DNA of 64,000 bases, taken from contig MLAV02000001.1 of NCBI GenBank assembly GCA_001870995.2, forward strand, positions 372,001 through 436,000. Reading direction: 5' to 3'. The notes under the pieces are model-generated. The model ran no database searches. It saw only the letters and a program-made list of their open reading frames with translations, and was not told the origin of the DNA. Position numbers and translations under genes: made by a program. Positions 26,609 through 35,361 of this stretch are shown here, one piece after another (the stretch's first letter is position 1; every line of letters begins with the position of its first letter). Origin of the DNA: Chitinophaga sp. CB10 (GTDB lineage Bacteria; Bacteroidota; Bacteroidia; Chitinophagales; Chitinophagaceae).

Positions 26609-27373
26609 TTATACTGATTCTTTCTGGTGCTCTGCTTCTTTCAGCCAGTCGTAACCTTTTTCTTCCAGCTCCAGGGCCAGTTCTTTGGTTCCGGTTTTGA
26701 TGATACGGCCGTTGTACAGCACGTGTACAAAATCAGGAACGATATATTCAAGCAGACGTTGATAGTGCGTGATTACTACGAATGACTTTTCAGCATCGCG
26801 CAGTTTGTTTACCCCGTTGGAAACGATGCGCAGCGCGTCGATGTCCAGGCCGGAGTCAGTTTCGTCCAGGATGGCCAGGGAAGGGTTCAGCATGGCCAGC
26901 TGGAAGATTTCGTTACGTTTCTTTTCACCACCGGAGAAGCCTTCGTTCAGGGAACGGTTCATCAGGTTGGTATTAAAATCTACCAGCTGTTGTTTTTCTT
27001 TGGTAAGCTTCAGGAATTCCTTTGCTTCCAAAGGAGGCAGGCCTTTGTAGGTTCTTACCTCGTTCACTGCAGTTTTGAGGAAGTTGATGTTGGAAACACC
27101 AGGGATTTCAACCGGGTACTGGAATGCGAGGAAAACACCTTCACGGGCGCGGTCTTCCGGGGACATTTCCAGGAGATTTTTGCCATTGAACCAAACTTCG
27201 CCTTCCGTTACAGTATAGTTGTCACGACCCGCGAGCACGGATGCCAGCGAGCTTTTACCGGAACCGTTGGGTCCCATGATAGCGTGGATTTCCCCTTTCG
27301 GAATTTCCAGGTTAATGCCTTTCAGAATTTTTTTCCCTTCTACTTCTGCGTGCAGATTTTTAATCGTCAGCAT
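26609..27373 (-). CDS. sufC: SufC ATPase of the SUF complex
   Basis: 254 residues of a cytosolic ABC ATPase. The Walker A motif is GPNGSGKSS at 34-42, the signature motif is NEGFSGGEKKRNEI and the Walker B is LAILDETDSGLDIDAL. The last is the SufC-specific form in which the D-loop aligns with ETDSGLD. SufC drives opening of the SufB-SufD dimer with ATP. It lies between sufB and sufD in the same order as in many Bacteroidota. Confidence 0.96.
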   Translation of the reverse strand: MLTIKNLHAEVEGKKILKGINLEIPKGEIHAIMGPNGSGKSSLASVLAGRDNYTVTEGEVWFNGKNLLEMSPEDRAREGVFLAFQYPVEIPGVSNINFLKTAVNEVRTYKGLPPLEAKEFLKLTKEKQQLVDFNTNLMNRSLNEGFSGGEKKRNEIFQLAMLNPSLAILDETDSGLDIDALRIVSNGVNKLRDAEKSFVVITHYQRLLEYIVPDFVHVLYNGRIIKTGTKELALELEEKGYDWLKEAEHQKESV

Positions 27374-27451
27374 GATTGTTTTATTGTGTTCTGTATGTTT
27401 AAATAGTTGTCAGTAATCAGTTACTGGTTAATCGCGGTAACCAATTCCCAA

Positions 27452-28897
27452 CTATCCAACGCTTCCTTCAAGTGTGATAGATAAAAGTTTCTGTGCTTCT
27501 ACGGCAAATTCCATAGGCAGCTGGTTCAGTACTTCTTTAACGTAACCGTTTACGATGAGGGCTACGGCTTTTTCGGTATCGATGCCACGCGCATTGAGGT
27601 AGAAGATCTGGTCTTCCCCGATTTTGGAGGTGGTGGCTTCGTGTTCGATCATGGCGGATTTGTTCCTGGACTCGATGTACGGGAAGGTGTGAGATCCGCA
27701 TTGGTTACCGATCAGCAGGGAGTCGCACTGGGTAAAGTTACGGGCATTCTCCGCGCGGGGGCCTACAGATACCAGTCCGCGGTAGCTGTTATCGCCATGG
27801 CCGGCAGAAATACCTTTGGAGATGATGCGGCTTTTGGTGCCTTTACCGATGTGGTGGATTTTGGTACCGGTATCAGCGATCTGCCGGTTGCGCACCACTG
27901 CTACGGAATAGAATTCGCCTTCTGAGTAATCGCCCTGGAGGATCACGCTGGGGTATTTCCAGGTGATGGCGGAACCGGTTTCCACCTGTGTCCAGGAGAT
28001 TTTACTGTTGGCGCCTTTACAGATACCGCGTTTGGTAACGAAGTTGTAGATACCGCCTTTACCGTCTTTATCGCCGGGATACCAGTTTTGAACGGTGGAG
28101 TATTTCACTTCTGCATTTTCCAGGGCTACGATTTCCACCACTGCGGCGTGCAGCTGGTTCTCGTCGCGCATGGGAGCGGTACAGCCTTCGAGGTAGCTCA
28201 CGTAGCTGTTATCGTCCGCTACGATGAGGGTACGCTCAAACTGGCCGGTGTTCTGTGCGTTGATACGGAAGTACGTGCTCAGCTCCATCGGGCAGCGAAC
28301 GCCTTTTGGAATGTACACGAACGAACCGTCGGAGAATACGGCGCTGTTGAGGGCCGCAAAAATATTATCGGAGTGGGGTACCACGGTACCCAGGTATTTT
28401 TTAACGAGGTCCGGGTATTCCTGTACGGCTTCCCCGAAGGAGCAGAAGATCACGCCCATCTCCTTCAGTTTACCTTTAAAGGTGGTCGCTACGGAAACGC
28501 TGTCGAACACCGCATCCACGGCTACGCCGGTGAGGGCTTTCTGTTCGTTCAGCGGGATACCCAGTTTTTCGAATGTGGCCAGCAGCTCCGGATCTACTTC
28601 GTCCAGGCTGTTGAGCTGTTTTTTCTTCTTGGGCGCCGCATAGTAGGAGAGTGCCTGCAGGTCCATTTCAGGAAGGTCGAAGTGCTGCCAGGTAGGGAAT
28701 TTAAGTTTCTTAAATGCCTGGAAACCTTTCAGACGCCATTCCAACAGCCATTCCGGCTCATTCTTTTTCGCCGAAATAAAACGGATGATATCTTCATTCA
28801 GCCCAGGAGGTGCTATATCCATTTCAATATCGGTGGTAAAGCCAAACTCATACTCCTTATTGGCTATATCATCTATTATTTCGTTACTATTCATCAT
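27452..28897 (-). CDS. sufB: SufB scaffold subunit
   Basis: 481 residues, full length for SufB. Landmarks are KGVRCPMELSTYFRINAQNTGQFERTLIVADD, the NSYVSYLEGCTAPMRDENQLHAAVVEI block with the conserved Cys that receives sulfur, and IGNQCGSHTFPYIESRNKSAMIEHEATTSKIGEDQIFYLNARG. This is the cluster-building subunit of SufBC2D. The start is MMNSNEIIDD; either Met is possible. The gap from the sufA-like gene is 33 bp. Confidence 0.96.
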   Translation of the reverse strand: MMNSNEIIDDIANKEYEFGFTTDIEMDIAPPGLNEDIIRFISAKKNEPEWLLEWRLKGFQAFKKLKFPTWQHFDLPEMDLQALSYYAAPKKKKQLNSLDEVDPELLATFEKLGIPLNEQKALTGVAVDAVFDSVSVATTFKGKLKEMGVIFCSFGEAVQEYPDLVKKYLGTVVPHSDNIFAALNSAVFSDGSFVYIPKGVRCPMELSTYFRINAQNTGQFERTLIVADDNSYVSYLEGCTAPMRDENQLHAAVVEIVALENAEVKYSTVQNWYPGDKDGKGGIYNFVTKRGICKGANSKISWTQVETGSAITWKYPSVILQGDYSEGEFYSVAVVRNRQIADTGTKIHHIGKGTKSRIISKGISAGHGDNSYRGLVSVGPRAENARNFTQCDSLLIGNQCGSHTFPYIESRNKSAMIEHEATTSKIGEDQIFYLNARGIDTEKAVALIVNGYVKEVLNQLPMEFAVEAQKLLSITLEGSVG

Positions 28898-28930
28898 ACA
28901 ATTTTGTGATTTTGAGTTGTCGGGATCTGC

Positions 28931-29257
28931 TTAAACGGCGAAGCTTTCGCCGCAGCTGCAAGTTCTGGTAGCATTCGGGTTGTTGAAGAACAGCCCCTTG
29001 CCATTCAGCCCATCGGAATAATCCAGCTGGGTGCCATACAGATAGAGTAAGCTCTTCATCTGCACCACTACTTTCACTCCTTTATCTTCGAAAACCTGGT
29101 CTCCTTCCTCTTCTGTTGTTTCAAACTTCAGTACGTATTCCAGGCCGGAGCATCCGCCGCCCTTCACGCCTACACGAACAAAAGTACCTGGGGCATGATG
29201 TTCTTTTTCCATCAATGCTTTAATGTATTCACCTGCTTTTTCTGAAACGGTTATCAT
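28931..29257 (-). CDS. HesB/IscA-type Fe-S carrier (SufA-like)
   Basis: 108 residues of an A-type carrier. The three cysteines of the family are Cys36 in KGGGCSGLEYVLKF, and Cys100 and Cys102 in RTCSCGESFAV. These bind a [2Fe-2S] or [4Fe-4S] cluster and hand it to apoproteins. It is the first gene of the suf operon, directly after the divergent promoter region, which favours the name SufA although A-type carriers are hard to tell apart. Confidence 0.95.
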   Translation of the reverse strand: MITVSEKAGEYIKALMEKEHHAPGTFVRVGVKGGGCSGLEYVLKFETTEEEGDQVFEDKGVKVVVQMKSLLYLYGTQLDYSDGLNGKGLFFNNPNATRTCSCGESFAV

Positions 29258-29373
29258 AAATCAGCACTTTTTAAATAACTGAAGCCGGTTGCCCGGCCGA
29301 AATATTGTACACTTTCCTGTTCCGTTGCCCGGATATTGATTGCAGTAGGCGGGCTAAAAATTCATAAGGAATG

Positions 29374-29381
29374 CAAAATTA
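29374..29381 (-). promoter_or_regulatory. candidate -7 box of the suf operon
   Basis: CAAAATTA on the plus strand reads TAATTTTG on the minus strand, an exact TAnnTTTG. It lies 117 bp before the sufA-like start. No clear -33 TTTG is seen, as expected where a regulator contributes. Confidence 0.5.
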
Positions 29382-29507
29382 CGATCTTTCCCTGTAAAAA
29401 TTCAGCATCAAGCTGGCTTTCAGCCCACTATTCCGCGGTATTCTTTCAAAAAACTTTTTTTTTGCTCCCACAAATTTACGACATTTGAGAATAAAACAAG
29501 TAATAAC

Positions 29508-30152
29508 TTGGAAAAATATCCAACGCGAATCAGAAATGCTGCCGACCGGTTATTGACACTGCTCAAGACCAAAGGACCGCTGCCAGCCTCCAAGCTGGCG
29601 GATGAGCTGGGTATTACCGGTGAGGGAGCCCGGCTCCACCTTGTTAAACTGCAGGAAGAAGGCCTCGTGCAGCCCGAAAGCATCTCCCGTGGCGTAGGCC
29701 GCCCGGTGCAGATATGGAGCCTCACCGCCCTCGGCAATGCCCGCTTCCCGGACAGCCATACCGAACTCACCCTGCAACTGATACAGACCATCAAAAACGT
29801 ATTGGGTAAAGAAGCCCTGGAAAGCGTAGTGTCCGCCAGGGAAAAAAATCAGCAGGAAAAATACCATGCCGCCCTCGACGGCGTCTCCGGCCTGGAAAAC
29901 CGGCTGGACGCCTTTGCCGCCATCCGTAGCAAGGAAGGCTACCTGGCTGAATGGAAAAAAGAAGATGGTACGTATTATTTCATTGAAAATCACTGCCCTA
30001 TATGCTGCGCCGCCCAGGAGTGCGACAATATCTGCACCTCCGAAATGAATACCTTCGTGTCCATCGTTGGCGACGAGGTGAACGTGAGCCGGCAGGAGCA
30101 TATCATCAACGGCGCAAGGCGCTGCGTGTATAAAATCACCCCTTCCGTTTAA
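29508..30152 (+). CDS. SufR-like HTH regulator with C-terminal Cys cluster
   Basis: 214 residues from a TTG start; there is no nearby in-frame ATG. Residues 10-75 form a winged HTH of the DeoR/ArsR-like type (LPASKLADELGITGEGARLHLVKLQEEGLVQPESI, then RGVGRPVQIWSLT as the wing). The C-terminal part holds five cysteines, Cys163, 166, 167, 172 and 176 in HCPICCAAQECDNIC. SufR in cyanobacteria has the same layout and binds an Fe-S cluster to repress suf. Here the gene is divergent from the suf operon with a 250 bp shared control region, so the inferred role is Fe-S-responsive control of suf. Confidence 0.85.
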   Translation: MEKYPTRIRNAADRLLTLLKTKGPLPASKLADELGITGEGARLHLVKLQEEGLVQPESISRGVGRPVQIWSLTALGNARFPDSHTELTLQLIQTIKNVLGKEALESVVSAREKNQQEKYHAALDGVSGLENRLDAFAAIRSKEGYLAEWKKEDGTYYFIENHCPICCAAQECDNICTSEMNTFVSIVGDEVNVSRQEHIINGARRCVYKITPSV

Positions 30153-30174
30153 TATCCGACTTTGTTTATAACTC

Positions 30175-30205
30175 AAACAGGCGCAAGCAATTGCGTCTGT
30201 TTTTG
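30175..30205 (+). terminator. terminator after the SufR-like gene
   Basis: AAACAGGCGCAA at 30175-30186 pairs with TTGCGTCTGTTT at 30191-30202 (one G-T wobble), with a 4 nt loop and TTTTT at the end. Confidence 0.85.
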
Positions 30206-30222
30206 TATTAGGGGTATGCAGC

Positions 30223-30251
30223 AGGGGGGTGCACCCCCTTTATTTTTTTTT
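30223..30251 (+). terminator. second, GC-palindrome terminator
   Basis: A 14 bp perfect palindrome, GGGGGTGCACCCCC at 30225-30238, is flanked by A-G and T bases that extend the stem and is followed by a T-rich run to 30251. It lies 20 bp after the first terminator and insulates the SufR-like gene from the convergent EamA gene. Confidence 0.75.
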
Positions 30252-30339
30252 AGGGAGAAGATCTAGCGCCGCCCGGCCATACCGTTCCGGCCGGGCCATA
30301 CGCCGCCCACTGCCTTATGCCATGGCTACGCCGGCTGCC

Positions 30340-30756
30340 TTACTTGAGGATCAGCACCAAAGTGCCGCAGATAATCAGCCCCGCACCCAGCGCCGTTTTC
30401 CAGGTAATGCTCTCCTGCAGGAACAAGGCCGCCAAAATAATCGTCAGGGCTACGCTCAGCTTATCCACCGGCGCTACCTGGCTCACCTTGCCCACCTGCA
30501 ACGCCTTGAAGTAAAATAACCAGGACATGCCGGTAGCCAGCCCGGATAATACCAGGAACAGCAGGCCGTGCCTGCTCAGGGAGCCGGCCATCCGCCACTC
30601 CCCCCGGAAGAAAACAATACACCATACCAGCGCCAGTATCACCAGCGTACGGATGCCGGTAGCCAGGTTGGAAGGAATGTCCGATACGCCCACCTTGGCG
30701 AAAATGGCCGTCAGCGCTGCAAATAGTGCCGACAGCAATGCATAGACCCACCACAT
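30340..30756 (-). CDS. EamA-family transporter, single-repeat type
   Basis: 138 residues, almost all membrane: about five helices, MWWVYALLSALFAALTAIFAKVG first, GIRTLVILALVWCIVFF second, GLLFLVLSGLATGMSWLFYFKAL third, LSVALTIILAALFLQ fourth and LGAGLIICGTLVLIL last. This is one EamA half; the common DMT exporters have two, so this protein would work as a dimer like the small-multidrug-resistance type. It ends a leftward cluster with two acetyltransferases, with a 6 bp gap to the preceding gene. Substrate unknown. Confidence 0.88.
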   Translation of the reverse strand: MWWVYALLSALFAALTAIFAKVGVSDIPSNLATGIRTLVILALVWCIVFFRGEWRMAGSLSRHGLLFLVLSGLATGMSWLFYFKALQVGKVSQVAPVDKLSVALTIILAALFLQESITWKTALGAGLIICGTLVLILK

Positions 30757-30762
30757 AGGATG

Positions 30763-31263
30763 CTATTTAATTTTATAACCTAATATCTTCAGGCTGCGCT
30801 TCACGCCATCCAGCTCGGCGATATCCGGCAGGTTGGCCCACTCCCGGAACCCGATCTTCTCGAATAATTTTATACTGGGGTAGTTATGGGCGAAAATGAA
30901 GCCCAGCAAGGTTTCTACATTATACTTCGGCGCTACCATGATGGCGTAACGGAGCACCTCGCCGCCGTAGCCCTTGCCCCTGGCGGATTCGTCCAGGTAG
31001 ATGCTGACCTCCACCGTGCTGTTGTACGCCGGCCGGCCGTAAAAGGATTGAAAGCTCATCCAGCCGATGTTCTCCCCGTTTGCATCATCAATCATCCACA
31101 AAGGCCGCCGCACTTCATCGTGGGCGTAAAACCAGTTGTGCCGGCTCTCCACGGTCACCGGCTCGGTATCCGCCGTCACCATGCGGCCCGCTATCGTCGT
31201 GTTGTAAATGGCCACTATCCGTGGTAAATCTTCAATGGCAGCGTGTCTGTAAGTTAAGCTCAT
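30763..31263 (-). CDS. GNAT acetyltransferase, phosphinothricin-acetyltransferase-like
   Basis: 166 residues of the GNAT fold. MSLTYRHAAIEDLPRIVAIYNTTIAGRMVTADTEPVTVESR is the start typical of the Pat/Bar-like subgroup. The acetyl-CoA loop is ARGKGYGGEVLRYAI (Q/R-x-x-G-x-G/A pattern), and FIFAHNYPSIKLFEKIGFREWANLPDI closes the domain. Known relatives acetylate phosphinothricin, methionine sulfoximine or similar amino acids. It lies 18 bp after the second GNAT gene and 6 bp before the EamA gene. Confidence 0.88.
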   Translation of the reverse strand: MSLTYRHAAIEDLPRIVAIYNTTIAGRMVTADTEPVTVESRHNWFYAHDEVRRPLWMIDDANGENIGWMSFQSFYGRPAYNSTVEVSIYLDESARGKGYGGEVLRYAIMVAPKYNVETLLGFIFAHNYPSIKLFEKIGFREWANLPDIAELDGVKRSLKILGYKIK

Positions 31264-31281
31264 TGTATTATCTTATAAGTA

Positions 31282-31836
31282 TTACCAGATGTATTCCCGC
31301 TCATGATCCGCCCGCAGCAAACTGTAAATCTCTGCGTCCACGAAAACGCCCTTCTCAAAAAAAGCATCCCGCAGCAGGCCTTCCCTGTTAAAGCCCAGGC
31401 GGCCCAGCAGCCGGGAGGAAGCGGTATTCAGCGGATCCACAAACGCCTCTATGCGGTGGAGGGCCATCTCCTGGAAGCCATAATCCACCAGCGCGCCCAC
31501 CGCCACCGTCATAATCCCCTTGCCCCAGTATTCCGGCAACAGGTCATAACCTATCTCGGCTTTGTAATGCGGCTTGTTCCATTTATGATACCCGCAGGTG
31601 CCTACCAGCTCCCCGCTGGCGGCTAACGTAATGCCTAAACGAAAACCATCGTCCGCCTCCTGCCTTTCCTGGAAATGGGTAATAATCTGCATCGCTTCCG
31701 TAATGTTGCGGAACGAATCAATGTCCATATACCGGGTTACCTGATCATTGGAAAACAACCTGAAAAGCCCCGCAGCGTCTTTCTCTTTCAATGGGCGGAG
31801 TATCAACTCCCCAACCGTGATTTCGGGTACGTGCAT
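31282..31836 (-). CDS. GNAT acetyltransferase, RimJ/RimL-like
   Basis: 184 residues from the ATG at 31836. The longer reading frame would run through the divergent response-regulator start and is rejected. It begins with the RimJ/L-like VGELILRPLKEKDAAGLFRLFSNDQVTRYM and has the acetyl-CoA site IGYDLLPEYWGKGIMTVAVGALVDYGFQ, then HRIEAFVDPLNTASSRLLGRLGFNREGLLRD. This subgroup acetylates N-termini of ribosomal proteins or small metabolites. First gene of the three-gene leftward cluster with the other GNAT and EamA genes. Confidence 0.9.
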   Translation of the reverse strand: MHVPEITVGELILRPLKEKDAAGLFRLFSNDQVTRYMDIDSFRNITEAMQIITHFQERQEADDGFRLGITLAASGELVGTCGYHKWNKPHYKAEIGYDLLPEYWGKGIMTVAVGALVDYGFQEMALHRIEAFVDPLNTASSRLLGRLGFNREGLLRDAFFEKGVFVDAEIYSLLRADHEREYIW

Positions 31837-31954
31837 AAATTGGTTATGCGTTTTTTGGATGATGCGTAAAGCTACGCATTTTAATCCCGCTTTAATAACG
31901 TTCTCTTCAACATTGCCTAATTTCGTACACCAACGGAAACAATATGGCTTGCTT

Positions 31955-32638
31955 ATGAAGATACTGGTTATAGAAGACGAAATTAAAGTAGGCGCCTTCA
32001 TCAAAAGGGGGCTGGAAGAGCATCAGCACCAGGTGCAGGTAGCCACCGAAGGCCCGGAAGGCCAGCAGCTGGCATTGCAGGAAGATTTTGAACTTATACT
32101 GCTGGACGTGATGCTGCCGGGCATCAGCGGCATACAAATCTGCCAGCACCTCCGCGGTTCAGGCGTGCAAACGCCCATCCTCATGCTCACCGCCCTCAAC
32201 GATACAACGGATATAGTAGACGGCCTCAATGCCGGCGCGGATGATTACCTCTCCAAACCATTCCACTTCTCCGAACTGCTGGCCCGCGTCAATGCGCTGG
32301 GCCGCCGCCATCACCAGTTCCGTAACGATCCGGCCGTGCTCGCCCTGGCGGACCTCAGCCTGGACACCAGCACCAAAACCGCGCACCGCGAAGGCAGGGA
32401 GATTGTGCTCACCGCAAAGGAATACGCCCTGCTGGAACTCTTCCTGAAAAACCCCGGCAAGGTATTATCCCGCGCGCTGATAGCCGAATCCGTATGGGGA
32501 CTGGAATTTGACACCGGCACCAACACCATCGACGTGTACATCAACTACCTCCGCAACAAAATAGAAAAAGGGTTCAGCGGCGATAAACTGATCCACACCG
32601 TCGTAGGCATGGGCTATGTCATGAAAATAAAAACCTGA
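31955..32638 (+). CDS. OmpR-family response regulator of the metal-efflux operon
   Basis: 227 residues from the ATG at 31955; an in-frame extension upstream would overlap the divergent gene. The receiver has Glu7/Asp8, phospho-acceptor Asp51 in LLDVMLPG, Thr79 and Lys101 in DYLSKPF. The C-terminal winged helix is REIVLTAKEYALLELFLKNPGKVLSRALIAESVWG and TNTIDVYINYLRNKIE. The kinase gene starts 1 bp after its stop, and a metal RND operon follows, so it resembles CzcR/CusR-type regulators of heavy-metal efflux. Confidence 0.93.
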   Translation: MKILVIEDEIKVGAFIKRGLEEHQHQVQVATEGPEGQQLALQEDFELILLDVMLPGISGIQICQHLRGSGVQTPILMLTALNDTTDIVDGLNAGADDYLSKPFHFSELLARVNALGRRHHQFRNDPAVLALADLSLDTSTKTAHREGREIVLTAKEYALLELFLKNPGKVLSRALIAESVWGLEFDTGTNTIDVYINYLRNKIEKGFSGDKLIHTVVGMGYVMKIKT

Positions 32639-32639
32639 T

Positions 32640-34007
32640 ATGAAGATCCGCCACCGCCTGTCGCTACAGTTCACCCTCATCAGCGGGATCATCCTCACCA
32701 CGGTGTTTGTGATCATCTACCTGCTGTCCGCCCGCTTTGTGCGCAACAACTTCTACAAGCAGCTGGAAGTAAGGGCCCTGTTGACCGCGGAGGTGTACCT
32801 CGAAAAGGATGAACTCACGAAAAAGAAATTCCTCGAGATAGAAAAAAGCTACCAGCAAGGCATTCCCGGGGAGTCCAGCAATATATACGACAGCGGCAAC
32901 CGCGCAGTGTTCATCGAAGAGGCAAAGTACGACTGGCCGGCCTCCCTGCTGGATAATATCCGCAAGCATCAATCCTACCGCTTCAGCTTTCGCGATAAAT
33001 ACGGCCTTGGCATCTACTACCCGGATAACCAGGGAGATTTTGTGGTGATCGTTACCGCACGCAATGCCGCGGGCGAACAGCAGCTGAATTTCCTCCTCTG
33101 GAGCCTCGTTATCATGGGCCTCATTGCCCTGGCGGTTACCTATGGCATGAGCCAATGGTACGCCAGCAGAGCGCTGCGGCCGATCCAGCATATCAACCGG
33201 GAAGTAAAAAAGATTCGCGCCACCAGCCTGCACCTGCGGGTGCAACGTGGCCGTAATAACGACGAGATAGATGAGTTGGCCACGCACTTCAACGAGTTGC
33301 TGGCGCATATGGAAAACGCCTTTGAAATGCAGCGCTCCTTTGTGTCCAACGCTTCGCACGAACTCCGCACCCCGCTGACCACCATCATCGGCGAGATAGA
33401 GGTGACCATGCAAAAAGACCGCTCCCCGGAGGAATACCGGCAAACGCTGGAAACCTTGCTGGGCGAGTCCGAAAGGCTGAAGGTGATTATGGACGGGCTG
33501 CTGCAGCTCACCCGGGTGGACGCCGTGCCGGACGCCTCGCAGCTGGAAGACGTCCGGCTGGATGAACTCCTGGAAGGACTCAAACTATCCTGGCAGCACC
33601 AGTCGCCTCCCGGTGAGCTGCTCCTGCAACTCCCTGCCGGCGCTGCGCCGCAGCAACTTGCCGTCAAAGGCAATCCGCAGCTGCTCGCCGTGGCTATCAA
33701 CAATATCCTCAAAAACGCCTTCAAATTTTCCGCCAGCGCGCCGGTAACCGCCACGCTGGAAGTCACAGGGGAAGGGCTTCTCCTCTCGGTAACGGATACG
33801 GGTATAGGCATCCCCGAAGCGGAGCAGGAGCGGATATTTATGCCGCTGTACCGCGCTACTAACGCGCACGCCTACACGGGATACGGCATCGGCCTGGCCA
33901 TGACCCGCAAAATCCTCCAACTCCACCAGGCCCGCATCAGCGTTAGCAGCGTACCGGGCCAAGGCACTACGTTTCACTGCTGGTTTTCAAATCTAACTTC
34001 GTTTTAA
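32640..34007 (+). CDS. sensor histidine kinase of the metal-efflux operon
   Basis: 455 residues. A first membrane helix at about 10-32, an extracytoplasmic loop of about 120 residues and a second helix at about 150-172 (LLWSLVIMGLIALAVTYGM) precede a HAMP region (SRALRPIQHINREVKKIRATSLHLRV). The H box is NASHELRTPLTTIIGE with His240. The ATPase domain has NNILKNAFKF, VTDTGIGIP and YTGYGIGLAMTRKI. Its partner is the regulator 1 bp upstream. By context it would sense periplasmic metal ions, although no His/Cys-rich metal site stands out in the loop. Confidence 0.93.
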   Translation: MKIRHRLSLQFTLISGIILTTVFVIIYLLSARFVRNNFYKQLEVRALLTAEVYLEKDELTKKKFLEIEKSYQQGIPGESSNIYDSGNRAVFIEEAKYDWPASLLDNIRKHQSYRFSFRDKYGLGIYYPDNQGDFVVIVTARNAAGEQQLNFLLWSLVIMGLIALAVTYGMSQWYASRALRPIQHINREVKKIRATSLHLRVQRGRNNDEIDELATHFNELLAHMENAFEMQRSFVSNASHELRTPLTTIIGEIEVTMQKDRSPEEYRQTLETLLGESERLKVIMDGLLQLTRVDAVPDASQLEDVRLDELLEGLKLSWQHQSPPGELLLQLPAGAAPQQLAVKGNPQLLAVAINNILKNAFKFSASAPVTATLEVTGEGLLLSVTDTGIGIPEAEQERIFMPLYRATNAHAYTGYGIGLAMTRKILQLHQARISVSSVPGQGTTFHCWFSNLTSF

Positions 34008-34071
34008 TACGATTCTAACTGCCCGCTAATAGCGCCGTTTCATCTTTGCGTGCAAGTAAAATACTTGTAGT

Positions 34072-35352
34072 ATGATGAAAAGATTGTCTGTATGGGCATT
34101 ACTTATTTTCTATGAATGGCTGACGGCGGGCCTGGCCAGCGGGCAGTCCGCCGATACGCTCCGGCTTACCCTGCCGCAGGCCACTGCCATGCTGCTGCAG
34201 CAAAACATTCCCCTGCTGGCGCAGCGCTATAATATCGATTCCGCGAAAGCGGCGGTCATAACGGCACGGCTATACGACAACCCGCAGGTCTCCTTTGAAA
34301 ACGCGCTGTACAATCATACCACCGGCAAATGGCTGGATCCCGGTTATAACAGTCAAAACACCCTGCAGCTACAGCAGCTGATCAAGCTGGCGGGCAAGCG
34401 GAACAAAGAGATACAGCTGGCCCGCAGCGGCGTAAAGCTGAGCGAATACCAGTTCTACGACCTGCTCCGCACCCTGCGGTACGAACTGGCGGATAATTTT
34501 TACGACCTCTGTTACAAGCAACAATCCCTGCAAACCTACGGTAGCCAGATTGCTTTTTTGAAGCAGGTGGTGAAAGCGTTTGAGCAACAGCAGCAGCTGG
34601 GGCACATCGCGCCGAAAGAGATAATCAGGCTGAAGTCGCTGCTGTACGACCTGCAGCACGACGAGCTACAGCTGCGCCAGGCCGTGCAGCAAACCCAGTC
34701 CGACCTGGCGCTGCTGATTCGTGTAGCCCCCACCGTTACCATCCTGCCGGAGGCGCCGGCAGCCCTGCCGCTGCCGAAGGTGGCCGCCTACAGTTTCCAG
34801 GCCTTGCTGGACACGGCCACGCAAAACCGGTTCGACCTCAAAATGGCCGGCGAGAATGTACATTACAATGCGCTCAACCTGCGCCTGCAAAAGGCCATGG
34901 CCGTGCCGGACATACAGGTAGGGCTCTCGTACGACAAGCAGGGGAACTTTGAACGGAACTACAACGGCCTCGGCATCACCATGCCCCTGCCGCTGTTTAA
35001 CCGCAACCAGGGCAACATCCGCACGGCCAAAGCCACCCTGGAAAGCAGCAAGCTGCAGCTGGAAGGCCAGCAGGAGCAGCTGGCCCACGAAGTGATGAAC
35101 AGCTACCGGGAAGCCCTGCAAACGGAGCAAATGGCAGGGGATATAGATCCCGCCTTTGAACAGGATTACCAGCGCATGATGGGCGAAATAGAAAAGAACT
35201 ACCGGCAGCACAACATCGGGCTGCTGGAATTCATTGACCTCTATGACGCCTACCGCAGCAACGTACTCAAGATGAACGAGCTGCGTTACAGTCGCCTCAG
35301 CGCCCTCGAAAAAATCAATTTCACCACCGGCGCGCAAATTTTTCACCCTTAA
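34072..35352 (+). CDS. TolC-family outer-membrane efflux protein (CzcC-like)
   Basis: 426 residues with a signal peptide (1-24, ending ASG) and two long coiled helical halves, as in TolC/CzcC: LRLTLPQATAMLLQQNIPLLAQRYNIDSAKAAV begins the first and FNRNQGNIRTAKATLESSKLQLEGQQEQL the second. It would form the outer-membrane duct of the tripartite metal pump. The stop is 9 bp before the adaptor gene, consistent with co-transcription. Confidence 0.93.
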   Translation: MMKRLSVWALLIFYEWLTAGLASGQSADTLRLTLPQATAMLLQQNIPLLAQRYNIDSAKAAVITARLYDNPQVSFENALYNHTTGKWLDPGYNSQNTLQLQQLIKLAGKRNKEIQLARSGVKLSEYQFYDLLRTLRYELADNFYDLCYKQQSLQTYGSQIAFLKQVVKAFEQQQQLGHIAPKEIIRLKSLLYDLQHDELQLRQAVQQTQSDLALLIRVAPTVTILPEAPAALPLPKVAAYSFQALLDTATQNRFDLKMAGENVHYNALNLRLQKAMAVPDIQVGLSYDKQGNFERNYNGLGITMPLPLFNRNQGNIRTAKATLESSKLQLEGQQEQLAHEVMNSYREALQTEQMAGDIDPAFEQDYQRMMGEIEKNYRQHNIGLLEFIDLYDAYRSNVLKMNELRYSRLSALEKINFTTGAQIFHP

Positions 35353-35361
35353 ACCATCGCC

